This document shows positions 1-9,000 of a DNA stretch of 64,000 nt, piece after piece. The stretch comes from Nocardioides mangrovi (lineage in GTDB: Bacteria > Actinomycetota > Actinomycetes > Propionibacteriales > Nocardioidaceae): contig NZ_JAIQZJ010000001.1 of the NCBI RefSeq assembly GCF_020073815.1, positions 1 through 64,000 on the forward strand. The letters run 5' to 3'. Position 1 is the stretch's first letter. Each line of letters begins with the position of its first letter. Below the pieces are notes generated by a model that was not told the origin of the DNA, searched no databases, and saw nothing but the letters and a program-made list of their open reading frames with translations. Position numbers and translations under genes: made by a program.

Positions 1-110
1 CAGCCGAAGCCCTGGCCGTTCACCAGATCACCATCAGCCGCACGGAGCGAGGACTGTTCATCGACACCGCCCTCGTCGACCGCTACCGCGCCTGGATCCG
101 CGCCGCTTGA
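1..110 (+). CDS. C-terminal fragment of an unrecognised protein
   Basis: The frame is open from the window edge (first whole codon at base 3) and ends at TGA 108-110, so 35 residues are visible, finishing DRYRAWIRAA. Third codon positions are GC-rich as in the neighbours, which supports real coding. I recognise no family or motif in this short tail. The next gene lies on the opposite strand, so this is the end of a rightward transcript. Confidence 0.5.
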   Translation, partial: AEALAVHQITISRTERGLFIDTALVDRYRAWIRAA

Positions 111-125
111 CACCCATAGGAGCTT

Positions 126-164
126 CACTGAGATGCTCAGAACCCCCATATCCACAGGGTTCTG
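126..164. repeat. 20-bp shared box followed by a small hairpin
   Basis: Bases 126-145 (CACTGAGATGCTCAGAACCC) recur exactly at 45486-45505, just upstream of the DUF222/HNH gene. Here the box runs into an inverted repeat, CAGAACCC (138-145) and GGGTTCTG (157-164), with an 11-nt loop. The hairpin is absent from the second copy. It lies 28 nt past the stop of the partial gene and could act as its terminator. The identity is seen directly; that it is a scar of a lost HNH repeat copy is inference. Confidence 0.6.
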
Positions 165-210
165 GGTCACAGGATGGTCACGATCCCGAGCCGTGATCGC
201 GCGCCGCAAC

Positions 211-366
211 GCCTGCTCGCTGACCGCAAGTCGGCGTCGTCCCGATAGGCACGAACACTGGCGCCGACGGGAGGACGCCACGAGTCGGATCGCAGGACGC
301 CAGGCCATGGTTGGCTTTCCGGGGTTTCGAGGCTCGGCGCTGGCGCGCCTCGCACCTCAACCAGCG
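211..366 (+). repeat. 156-bp interspersed repeat unit, copy A
   Basis: This unit matches 45647-45802 almost base for base and in the same orientation. It has two parts. The first is an imperfect inverted repeat, GGCGTCGTCCCG (233-244) against CGGGAGGACGCC (268-279), with one mismatch. The second is the palindromic core GGTTTCGAGGC...CCTCAACC (323-362), which also occurs inside cobB and at 45579. No open frame in the unit looks like a gene. Together with the hairpin on each side it explains the 316-nt gap between genes, in which I see nothing else. Confidence 0.8.
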
Positions 367-381
367 GGGTGGTCCAGCGAG

Positions 382-419
382 GACGAGGGCCGGCGGCGGG
401 GGAGACGCCGGCCCTCGTC
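382..419 (-). terminator. Perfect 14-bp hairpin, likely terminator of the downstream minus-strand gene
   Basis: GACGAGGGCCGGCG (382-395) and CGCCGGCCCTCGTC (406-419) are exact reverse complements with a 10-nt loop. The hairpin starts 8 nt beyond the stop of the minus-strand gene ending at 427. There is no clear U-tract, as is common for actinobacterial terminators. Confidence 0.7.
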
Positions 420-426
420 GACGCGG

Positions 427-1014
427 TCAGGCGCGGACGTCGACCTGGAAGCCGGTGGAGCTGCCGGCGAGGGCGGTCTCGAGGGCGGAGGAGAGGTCGG
501 TCATGTCGACGCCGGCCTGCTGGAGCAGGTCGGAGAGGCTGCCGTCCTTGATCGCGCTGGTGAGGTCGTCGCTGTCCATGTCGAGCAGGCTGCTCAGGGC
601 GTCGATCGTGCTGCTCTGGGTGTCGGTCAGGTTGCCGGACATGACGCCGCTCGGCGGGGGGCCGGGAGGCGGACCGCCGGGACCGCCCGGGCCACCCGGG
701 CCACCCGGGCCACCCGGGCCGAGGCTGCCGGTCTGGTTGGCCATCTTCTCAACGATCTCGTCGAGCTGGTCCGACCCCTGGAGGTCGGAGGGGGCGTTCT
801 CCTTGAGTGCGGAGAGGAGGTCGTCGGAGGACACGCCCTGCTGCTCGGCGAGGTCCATCAGGGACTGGCCGCCCTCGACGGCCGTCTTGATGTCGTCCGC
901 GGACATGCCGAGCACGTCCGCGGCGGCCTCATACGGGCTCTTGCCGCGCTGGGTCTGCGAGGACCCCTGCGTGGAGAGCAGGGAGCTGATGCTCCCGATG
1001 CTGTTGATGGTCAT
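427..1014 (-). CDS. Hypothetical protein with duplicated helical segment and Gly/Pro-rich linker
   Basis: 195 residues, family not recognised. Two related helical segments flank a collagen-like linker: an N-terminal one around residues 30-75 (containing DDIKTAVEGGQSLMDLAEQQGV) and a C-terminal one around 140-185 (DDLTSAIKDGSLSDLLQQAGV). The linker is built of GGP repeats encoded by a 9-bp tandem repeat at about 690-725. The helical units resemble short 'DLL..AG.' repeats, but I cannot assign a function. There is no signal peptide or Cys. I chose the ATG at 1014; a GTG at 1032 in the same frame would add six residues, and neither has a strong ribosome site. Confidence 0.7.
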   Translation of the reverse strand: MTINSIGSISSLLSTQGSSQTQRGKSPYEAAADVLGMSADDIKTAVEGGQSLMDLAEQQGVSSDDLLSALKENAPSDLQGSDQLDEIVEKMANQTGSLGPGGPGGPGGPGGPGGPPPGPPPSGVMSGNLTDTQSSTIDALSSLLDMDSDDLTSAIKDGSLSDLLQQAGVDMTDLSSALETALAGSSTGFQVDVRA

Positions 1015-1218
1015 GCCGCAACCAGTCGTCACCTGTGAGATGCGGTTGAGTCGGAGGCGGCGTACTCACAGGTTGTCCGCCGATTTCACAGCGTCATGAC
1101 AGGGGGCGGACCAGCTGCTGCGGCGGGCGGGCCCGACGGGACTCGAGGACCAGCCCGACGGTCGTCGGTGACCACGGCGGCTGGTGGAACGGCACTCCGG
1201 CATCGGTCGAGGTGCCGC

Positions 1219-1860
1219 TCAGCCGAACGACATCCGGAAGTCGGCCTGCCGGAAGGAGGCGAGCTGGCGCGCGCCGCGCATCCAGCCGAGCGGGCCGTCG
1301 GCCGCGAAGTCCCAGCGGCCGCGGCAGGGCAGCGCCTTCGAGGATCCCTGGAGCACGGCGGTGCGCTCCTCCCCGTCGGTGTCGTCGATGCCGGGCTGCC
1401 AGGTGGTGCCCTTGAAGGGGACCCGCAGCATCGCCCGCGAGACGTCGGTGAAGGACGCGCTCGCGATCGGGGAGCGGCCGAGCGACGCCGACCAGTCGGT
1501 GGAGGACAACGGCCCGCGGTGGCTGGTGTCGAGCTCGAAGTCGCACAGGCCCTTGGGGATCGCCCACAGCTCGCGGCCGCCGGCCACCGAGGCGGGGGAG
1601 TCGACCCAGATGTCGGTGATCGACACGCAGCGGCCGTGCTGCTCGGTCGGGACCAGCCGGGCGACGAGCAGCTCGGAGTAGGTCAGCGGACTGCCTGGCT
1701 CGTAGGAGACGAACGCCGCGCCGTACACGCCGGCCCGGCGCAGCTCGTCGACGGGCTCGCGCAGCCGGAAGATCGACAGCCACAGCTGGCCGACCATGTC
1801 CCAGGGAGCCGCGGGGTAGGACACCTCGGCGTCGCGGGACGCCACCCACTCGATGGTCAT
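1219..1860 (-). CDS. Acetoacetate decarboxylase-like family protein
   Basis: 213 residues. Features fit the acetoacetate decarboxylase-like fold: an N-terminal region ending SYEPGSPLTYSELLVA, then ITDIWVDS and the GRELWAIPKGL segment, which in true decarboxylases carries the E-x-W-G/K catalytic area. The active-site Lys of ADC cannot be placed with certainty, so decarboxylase activity is not claimed. The ATG at 1860 begins MTIEWVAS; the longer frame to 1896 lacks support. It is divergent from the sulfatase operon, with an 18-bp palindrome between them, so the two may share control. Confidence 0.7.
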   Translation of the reverse strand: MTIEWVASRDAEVSYPAAPWDMVGQLWLSIFRLREPVDELRRAGVYGAAFVSYEPGSPLTYSELLVARLVPTEQHGRCVSITDIWVDSPASVAGGRELWAIPKGLCDFELDTSHRGPLSSTDWSASLGRSPIASASFTDVSRAMLRVPFKGTTWQPGIDDTDGEERTAVLQGSSKALPCRGRWDFAADGPLGWMRGARQLASFRQADFRMSFG

Positions 1861-1911
1861 GCGGGCATCTTGCCGTACCTGTAGAACTCGTTCCACAACG
1901 CCGAGACGGAA

Positions 1912-1929
1912 CTGTCAGTCAAGTGACAG
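1912..1929. promoter_or_regulatory. Palindrome in divergent promoter region, candidate TetR operator
   Basis: CTGTCA-GTCAAG-TGACAG is a perfect 6-6-6 inverted repeat between the divergent 1219-1860 and 1939-4212 genes, ending 9 nt before the sulfatase GTG. A TetR gene is second in the rightward operon, which makes autoregulation through this site plausible. That link is inference. Confidence 0.4.
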
Positions 1930-1938
1930 GATGGTCCC

Positions 1939-4212
1939 GTGCCTGCCCAGCGGATCACCACGCGCCACGACACGTCCGAGCCCCGCTTCGTCGACTACCC
2001 GAAGCCCGGGCCCGATGCCCCGAACGTCGTGATGGTGGTCCTCGACGACGTCGGCTTCGCCCAGCTCGGCTGCTTCGGCTCCGGGATCTCGACGCCGCAC
2101 ATCGACCGACTCGCCGAGCAGGGCCTGCGCTACAACCGCTTCCACGTCACCGCCGTCTGCTCGGCCACCCGCGCCGCGCTGCTCACCGGCCGCAACCACC
2201 ACGCGGTCGGCATGGGCGTCACCCAGGAGGCGGCGCTCGGCTTCCCCGGCTACACCGGCCGGATCCCGCGCTCGGCCGCGACCCTGGCCCGCACGCTCAA
2301 GGACAACGGCTACAACACCCTCGCGGTCGGCAAGTGGCACCTCGCTCCCAAGAACGAGTACTCCGCCTCCGGCCCGTTCGACCGCTGGCCGCTCGGCCAG
2401 GGCTTCGAGCGCTACTACGGCTTCCTCGGCGCGGAGACCAACCAGTGGGCGCCGGAGCTGGTCCGCGACAACACCCACATCGACCCGCCGTCCTCCCCGG
2501 AGGAGGGCTACCACCTCACCGAGGACCTCGTCGACCAGGCAATCCGGATGGTCCAGGACCAGCGTCAGGCCGAGTCGCGCAAGCCCTTCTTCCTGTACGT
2601 CGCGCCCGGTGCTGCGCACGCGCCGCACCAGGTGACCGAGGAGTGGGTCGAGCCCTACCGGGGGCAGTTCGACGACGGCTGGGAGGCCTGGCGGCAGCGC
2701 GCCTTCGACCGGCAGATCGCCGACGGGCTCGTCCCGGACGGCACGACGCTGCCGGAGCGGCCGCCGTGGATCCCCGACTGGGACGCGATCCCGGAAGACC
2801 AGCGACGCCTCTTCGCGCGCTACATGGAGGTCTTCGCCGGCTTCCTCACCCACACCGACCACCACCTCGGCCGGCTCTTCTCCTACCTCGACGAGCAGGG
2901 CATCGCCGACGACACCCTGGTCATGGTGCTCTCCGACAACGGCGCCAGCGCCGAGGGCGGTACGACGGGCACGCTCAACGAGGCCGCCGGCTGGCTCGGC
3001 CTGGGCGAGGACGTCGACGAGGCGATCGCCCGCATCGACGACATCGGCGGCCCGGACGCCTACAACCACTACCCCTACGGCTGGGCCTGGGCCGGCAACG
3101 GCCCGCTGCGGCTGTGGAAGCGCTACGCCTGGCTCGGCGGCGTCCGCACCCCGCTCGTGGTGCGCTGGGGCGACCGGCTGGCCGAGCGCGGCGGCGTACG
3201 GCCGCAGTTCTGCCACGCCGTCGACCTCTACGCGACGGTCCTCGACGCGGCCGGGATCGCGCAGCCCGACGTCGTCGACGGGGTGCACCAGCAGCCGGTC
3301 GACGGACGCTCGCTGCTCCCGAGCTTCGCGGAGCCCGACGCGGGCGAGCACCGGCTGGTGCAGTACTTCGAGATGTTCGGCTCGCGCGGCATCTACGAGG
3401 ACGGCTGGATGGCGGTCACCGACCACGTCGCCAACCAGTTCGACGAGCGCGCACACCTCGTCGGCAGCTTCGACTTCGACACCGACCGCTGGTCGCTCTT
3501 CCACCTCGCCGAGGACTTCTCCGAGGCCCACGACGTCGCCGACGAGCACCCCGAGCTGGTCCGGCGGCTCGAGGGCCTGTGGTGGGCCGAGGCCGGCCGC
3601 AACCAGGTGCTGCCGCTCTTCGAGTTCCCGGGCTCGATGGCGCACATGCACCCCGGCGAGTTCCCGCCGGCGACGGTCGGCCGCTACGCGCCCGGTGGCG
3701 GCCCGGTCCAGGAGAGCCAGCTGCCCGCGATCATGGGCGGCTTCGAGCTGACCGCGCGGGTGGTGGTCCCCGAGGGCGGCGCCGAGGGGATCATCACCGC
3801 GATCGGCGACCGGCACGGCGGCTGGGCGACGTACCTCCTCGACGGCCGGCTGGTCGCCACCGTCGCCCTGCTCGACACCACCACCCGCCTGACCGCGCCC
3901 GAGCCGGTGCCGGCGGGCGAGCACGTCCTGACCGTCCGCTACGAGCCCGGGCCGCAGGCCCGCCTGGTGCTGGCCGTCGACGCCGTCGACGTCGCCGAGA
4001 CGCCGCTGCCCGGCTTCCTCTTCTTCCCCAACCTCGGCTCGTCGGGTGCCGGGATGCTGGTCGGGCGCGACCGCGGACTCGCCGTGAGCGCCGACTACGC
4101 CCCGCCGTTCGCGTTCACCGGCGACCTGCGCGCGGTGGAGCTGCGGAGTGGTCATCCTCACGCGAGACCTGACCGGAGCGCCGAGCTCCGGATAGCGTTG
4201 GCGGGTGACTGA
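1939..4212 (+). CDS. Type I sulfatase (arylsulfatase family)
   Basis: 757 residues, hydrolase of sulfate esters. The metal pair DD (about 36-37) precedes the formylglycine-type signature VCSATRAALLTGR, with candidate nucleophile Cys74 and Arg78. This is the C-x-A-x-R variant of the usual C-x-P-x-R, and formylglycine-generating enzyme would be needed to mature it. KWHL (about 133-136) and SDNGAS (about 332-337) are further family motifs. No signal peptide is visible, so it looks cytoplasmic. The C-terminal ~150 residues form a beta-rich extension typical of the long actinobacterial sulfatases. The start is the GTG at 1939; the 3' end overlaps the TetR gene by 8 nt, indicating one operon. Confidence 0.9.
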   Translation: MPAQRITTRHDTSEPRFVDYPKPGPDAPNVVMVVLDDVGFAQLGCFGSGISTPHIDRLAEQGLRYNRFHVTAVCSATRAALLTGRNHHAVGMGVTQEAALGFPGYTGRIPRSAATLARTLKDNGYNTLAVGKWHLAPKNEYSASGPFDRWPLGQGFERYYGFLGAETNQWAPELVRDNTHIDPPSSPEEGYHLTEDLVDQAIRMVQDQRQAESRKPFFLYVAPGAAHAPHQVTEEWVEPYRGQFDDGWEAWRQRAFDRQIADGLVPDGTTLPERPPWIPDWDAIPEDQRRLFARYMEVFAGFLTHTDHHLGRLFSYLDEQGIADDTLVMVLSDNGASAEGGTTGTLNEAAGWLGLGEDVDEAIARIDDIGGPDAYNHYPYGWAWAGNGPLRLWKRYAWLGGVRTPLVVRWGDRLAERGGVRPQFCHAVDLYATVLDAAGIAQPDVVDGVHQQPVDGRSLLPSFAEPDAGEHRLVQYFEMFGSRGIYEDGWMAVTDHVANQFDERAHLVGSFDFDTDRWSLFHLAEDFSEAHDVADEHPELVRRLEGLWWAEAGRNQVLPLFEFPGSMAHMHPGEFPPATVGRYAPGGGPVQESQLPAIMGGFELTARVVVPEGGAEGIITAIGDRHGGWATYLLDGRLVATVALLDTTTRLTAPEPVPAGEHVLTVRYEPGPQARLVLAVDAVDVAETPLPGFLFFPNLGSSGAGMLVGRDRGLAVSADYAPPFAFTGDLRAVELRSGHPHARPDRSAELRIALAGD

Positions 4213-4780
4213 CAGGGGCACCACCCCACCTCCGGAGCAGGGCCGACGCGAGACCCACAAGGCCAGCACGCGTCGCGCGCTCGAGGACGCTGCCCTGCGG
4301 CGCTTCGCCGAGGACGGCTTCGACCAGACCTCGGTGGAGTCGATCGCGGCCGACGCCGGCGTCTCGACGCGCACCTTCTTCCGCTACTTCGCCACCAAGG
4401 ACGAGGTCCTCGACATGGGCCGCGACGAGCGCCAGGCCGAGCTGCGGGCCGCGCTGCGGGAGCTGGTGCGCCGCGACCTGAGCGACTTCGAGGTGGTCCG
4501 GGCCGCGGTCGCGACGCTCGCCCGCAGCTTCGAGGACGACCGGGAGCGGGTCGAGCTGCGGCAGCGGGCCGCCGCCTCGTCGGTGCTCCTGCGCGGGCGG
4601 GTCTTCGACATGGTGCTCTCCTGGGAGTACGTCGTGGCGCGCGAGCTCGGCGGCGACGTGGCCGCCCAGAGCCTGGCCGCGGCCGGCTTCGGCGTCTTCC
4701 GGGCGGCGGCCACCACCTGGATGTTCGAGGGCGGCTCGCTGACCGATCTCGTGAACGCCGGATTCGACGCGCTCCGTTGA
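4205..4780 (+). CDS. TetR family transcriptional regulator
   Basis: 191 residues. The N-terminal helix-turn-helix (about 17-62: RRALEDAALRRFAEDGFDQTSVESIA, then STRTFFRYFATKDEV) is a clear TetR DNA-binding domain; the C-terminal helical ligand domain is not specific. GTG start within the end of the sulfatase gene; its last codons overlap the MFS start by 4 nt. Position between an enzyme gene and an exporter gene suggests a local repressor responding to an exported or hydrolysed compound. The palindrome at 1912-1929 is a candidate target. Confidence 0.9.
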   Translation: MTDRGTTPPPEQGRRETHKASTRRALEDAALRRFAEDGFDQTSVESIAADAGVSTRTFFRYFATKDEVLDMGRDERQAELRAALRELVRRDLSDFEVVRAAVATLARSFEDDRERVELRQRAAASSVLLRGRVFDMVLSWEYVVARELGGDVAAQSLAAAGFGVFRAAATTWMFEGGSLTDLVNAGFDALR

Positions 4781-6003
4781 CCACCTCGATCGAGCGGGCC
4801 CGTCGTACGCCGACGCGCCTGCACTTCCCCTCGCTCGTCCTGGTGGTCGGCGTCGGACCGCTCGCCACCGACGCCTACCTGGCAGCGCTGCCGCAGGTGC
4901 AGCACCAGCTGCACACCTCGGGGACGCTCGCCCAGCTGACCATGACCACGTTCATCGTCGGCATGGCCGCCGGCCAGCTGGTCTTCGGCCCGGTCAGCGA
5001 CGGCGTCGGCCGACGCCGGATCCTGGTCGTGAGCTCGGCGGTCTTCGCGCTCAGCTCGCTCGGCTGCGCCGTGTCGCCGAGCATCTGGGCGCTCCTCGGC
5101 TGCCGAGTCGTCCAGGGCGCCGCTGCCGGGTGCGGCGTGGCGCTCGGCCGGGCGGTCATCAGCGACCGCTACGCGGGCGTCGAGGCGGCGCGGCGCTTCG
5201 GGATGCTCACCTCGATCGTGCTGCTCGGACCGGTCGTCGCACCGGCCGTCGGCAGCGTGATCCTGGCCTTCGGCGGCTGGCGCGACGTCTTCGCGGCGCT
5301 GACCGTCGTCGGGATCCTGATGTGGGTCGGGATGGTCCTGGGGCTCCCCGAGACGCTCGCGCCGGAGGCGCGGCACGCGCACGGCCTGCGGCACAGCCTG
5401 GTCCGGATGCGGGAGATGCTCCGCAACCGGCTCTTCCTGGGCGTCGTCGCCGTCCAGTGCTTCGCAACGGCGGGCTTCTTCGTCTACATCGGCGGCTCCT
5501 CGATCGTGCTCCAGGACCAGCTCGGCATCGGGACCACGGCGTACGCCGTCCTCTTCGCCACCAACGCCGCGCTGATGGCGGTCGGCAGCCTCGTCTTCCG
5601 CTACTCGGTCGCCCGGGTCGGGCCGGTGCCGCTGCGGCGGGCCGGGCTGGCGATCTCGACCGGCGCCGTCGTCGGGCTGCTCGCCTACGCGCTGATCGCG
5701 GGCGACGACGTCCGGCTGGCGCCGACGTGGGTGCTGCTGGCGGTGATGGTCGGCGGCAACGGGCTCACCATCCCCGCGACCACGACGCTGGCCCAGGAGA
5801 TCGGCCGGCGCGCCGGCGGCACGGCGTCCGCGCTCCAGGGCGGGCTCACCTTCGTCGCCGGGTCGCTGGCGCTGCCGCTCACCGGCGTGGTCGGGCACCA
5901 GACGGTGCTGGCGATGGCGCTGCTGTCCTCGGCGCTGTACGTCGCCGCCGGCCTGACCCTCGCCGGCGTACGGCGCGGGGAGCGGGCCGCACACGTCGGC
6001 TGA
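4777..6003 (+). CDS. MFS transporter, Bcr/CflA-like multidrug exporter
   Basis: 408 residues with about 12 hydrophobic segments. The N-terminal half has the drug:H+ antiporter features of the Bcr/CflA group: D-x-Y in the first membrane region (ATDAYLAALP), the loop 2-3 motif GPVSDGVGRRR (about 69-79), and RVVQGAAAGCGVALGRAVISD in helix 4. TTG start at 4777 inside the TGA of the TetR gene, so translation is coupled. Substrate unknown. Confidence 0.88.
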   Translation: MTTSIERARRTPTRLHFPSLVLVVGVGPLATDAYLAALPQVQHQLHTSGTLAQLTMTTFIVGMAAGQLVFGPVSDGVGRRRILVVSSAVFALSSLGCAVSPSIWALLGCRVVQGAAAGCGVALGRAVISDRYAGVEAARRFGMLTSIVLLGPVVAPAVGSVILAFGGWRDVFAALTVVGILMWVGMVLGLPETLAPEARHAHGLRHSLVRMREMLRNRLFLGVVAVQCFATAGFFVYIGGSSIVLQDQLGIGTTAYAVLFATNAALMAVGSLVFRYSVARVGPVPLRRAGLAISTGAVVGLLAYALIAGDDVRLAPTWVLLAVMVGGNGLTIPATTTLAQEIGRRAGGTASALQGGLTFVAGSLALPLTGVVGHQTVLAMALLSSALYVAAGLTLAGVRRGERAAHVG

Positions 6004-6047
6004 GACCGGACACCGTTCGTTCACCCGCGTTTGCTTGGGTGTCGCGC

Positions 6048-9000
6048 GTGAGTCTGCTGCGCGGTGACCTGGCACCTCCGCCCCGGACGCTGGTGGAGGT
6101 CTTCCGCGCGACGGTGCTGGCCTCCCCGGAGGCCCCGGCGATCGACAACGGCGTCGAGGTGCTCACCTACGCCGAGCTGGCCGACGCCGCCGAGGACGTC
6201 GCCGACGAGCTCGCCGCGCTCGGGGTCGGGCCGGGCGACAAGGTCGGCATCCGGGTGCCGTCGGGCACCACCGACCTCTACATCGCGATCATGGCGACCC
6301 TGCTCGTCGGCGCGGCGTACGTCCCGGTCGACGCCGACGACCCCGACGAGCGGGCGCGGGTGGTCTTCGAGGAGTCCGACGCCGTCGCGGTCGTCGGCGC
6401 GGACCTCGCGCTCGCCCCGCGGCGTACGGCGCCCGCGCGGGAGCGCGTGGACCCCTCCATCGACGACGATGCGTGGGTCATCTTCACCTCCGGGTCGACC
6501 GGGAGGCCGAAGGGCGTCGCGGTCACCCACCGCAATGCGGCGGCGTTCGTGGACGCCGAGTCGCGGCTCTTCCTCCACGGGGCACCGCTCGGCCCGGGCG
6601 ACCGGGTGATGGCCGGGCTCTCGGTCGCCTTCGACGCGAGCTGCGAGGAGATGTGGCTCGCCTGGCGCTACGGCGCCTGCCTGGTGCCGGCGCCGCGCGC
6701 GCTGGTCCGCAGCGGGATCGACGTCGGCCCGTGGCTGTCGGCCAACCGGGTGACCGTCGTGTCGACGGTGCCGACGCTGGTCTCGATGTGGCCCGACGAC
6801 GCGCTGGAGCAGGTGCGGCTGCTGATCCTCGGCGGCGAGGCCTTCCCGCCCGAGCTGGCCGGCCGCCTGGTCCGCGAGGGCCGCGAGGTCTGGAACACCT
6901 ACGGCCCGACCGAGGCGACCGTGGTCGCCTGCGGCGCGCTGGTCACCGGCGACGGGCCGATGCGGATCGGCCTCCCGCTCGACGGCTGGGACCTCGCCGT
7001 CGTCGACGGCGACGGCATGCCGGTCCCCGAGGGCGGCACCGGCGAGCTGATCATCGGCGGGGTCGGGCTGGCCCGCTACCTCGACCCCGAGAAGGACGCC
7101 GAGAAGTACGCCCCGATGCCGACCCTCGGCTGGGACCGCGCCTACCGCAGCGGCGACCTCGTCGTGAACGACCCGGAGGGCCTGCTCTTCGGCGGCCGGG
7201 CCGACGACCAGGTCAAGCTCGGCGGTCGGCGGATCGAGCTCGGCGAGGTCGACAGCGCGCTGCTCGCGCTGGTCGGCGTGGTCGGCGCGGCCGCCGCCGT
7301 ACGCCGGACCTCGTCGGGCAACTCGGTGCTCGTCGGCTACGTCATCGTCGACGAGCGCTACGACGCCGCCGCGGCGATGGCCGAGCTGCGCCGCAGCCTG
7401 CCCGCGGCGCTGGTGCCCCGCGTGGTCACGGTCGACGACATCCCGACCCGGACGTCCGGCAAGGTCGACCGCGACGCGCTGCCCTGGCCGGTGACGACCG
7501 AGGCCCCGACGGCGCCGAGCGGCCTGGACGCGACCGAGGAGTGGGTGGCGCGCCTGTGGTTCGACGTGCTCGGCGCGAGCGTCACCGGCCGCGGCGACGA
7601 CTTCTTCGACCTCGGCGGCGGCAGCCTCACCGCCGCGCAGATGGTGACCAAGCTGCGCACGCGGCACCCCGAGGTCGCGATCGGCGACATCTACGACCAC
7701 CCGACGCTCGGCGGCCTCGCCGCCTACGTCGACTCGCTCGCGGACGGCGGCGACGCCACCACCGACCGCTCGGTGCCGCCCACGCCGCTCAAGACGCAGG
7801 CCGGCCAGGTGGTCGGCACGCTGCTGCTCCGCTCGGCCGCCGCGCCCCGGTGGCTGACCTGGCTGCTGCTCGCCAGCGCGCTGGCCTCCGCGGCGTTCGA
7901 CCTCGACGTGCTGCCGCGCGCGCCGCGGTGGCTGCTGGTGGTCGCGACCCTCGTCTTCCTGACCCCACCCGGCCGGATGCTGCTCGCGGCCGGCGCCGCG
8001 CGGCTCGTGCTGCGCGGCGTCACGCCGGGGGAGCACCCGCGCGGCGGCAAGGTGCACCTGCGGCTCTGGGCCGCCGAGCGCCTGGCCGATCAGCTGGGCG
8101 CCCACTCGCTCGCCGGCGCGCCGTACGTCACCTGGTACGCCCGCCTCCTCGGCGCGAAGGTCGGCCGCGACGTCGACCTGCACTCGCTGCCGCCGGTCAC
8201 CGGGATGATGCGCCTCGGCAAGGGCTGCTCGATCGAGCCCGAGGTCGACCTCACCGGCTACTGGGTCGACGGCGACGTGCTGCGGCTCGGCGAGGTGCGG
8301 GTCGGCAAGCGGGCCCGGGTCGGCACCCGCAGCATGCTCTGCCCGGGTGCGGTCGTCGGCGACGAGGCCGAGGTCGCGGCCGGCTCCGCGGTCTTCGGTG
8401 TGGTGCCCGACGGCGAGTTCTGGTCGGGCGCGCCGGCGGTCCGGGTGAGCGGCGCCGCCCGCGGGCCGTGGGACGACCGGCCGTCCAGCTCACGCGCCTG
8501 GGTCGGCGCGTACGCCGCCACCGCGGCGCTGCTCGGGCTGCTCCCGGCGATCGCGATCACCGTCGCCGTCGGTCTCCTCGCGCCGCTCGCCGACCTGCCC
8601 GACGACACCCTGCGCGGGCTCGTGGTCGCCGCCCTCCCGTGGGCGGCGCTCGGCACGGTCGTCGCGCTCGTGGTGCTCGCGCTCATGGTGCTCGGACTCG
8701 TCCGGCTCTGCGCCGTCGGCCTCGAGCCCGGCGTCTACCCGGTGCGCGGCCGGGTGGCACTCCAGGTCTGGGCGACCGTGCGGGTCCTCGACGAGGCCCG
8801 CACCTGGCTCTTCCCGCTCTACTCCTCGCAGCTGACCCCGACCTGGCTGCGGCTGCTCGGCGCCCGGATCGGCGACGACGTCGAGGCGTCGACGGTGCTG
8901 ATGGTCCCGGCGATGACCAGCGTCGGTGCGCTCGCGTTCCTCGCCGACGACACGCTGATCGGCGGCTACGAGCTCGGCGGCGGCTGGCTGCGCATCGAGC

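Noticed and set aside
690-725. Possible minisatellite or CRISPR-like array
   Set aside because: Only a few 9-bp units and no spacers; it is coding sequence for a GGP linker. No CRISPR array was seen anywhere in the window.
5130-6047. N-terminal extension of the synthetase frame
   Set aside because: It is the out-of-frame shadow of the MFS gene; the adenylation domain begins only after about 6048.
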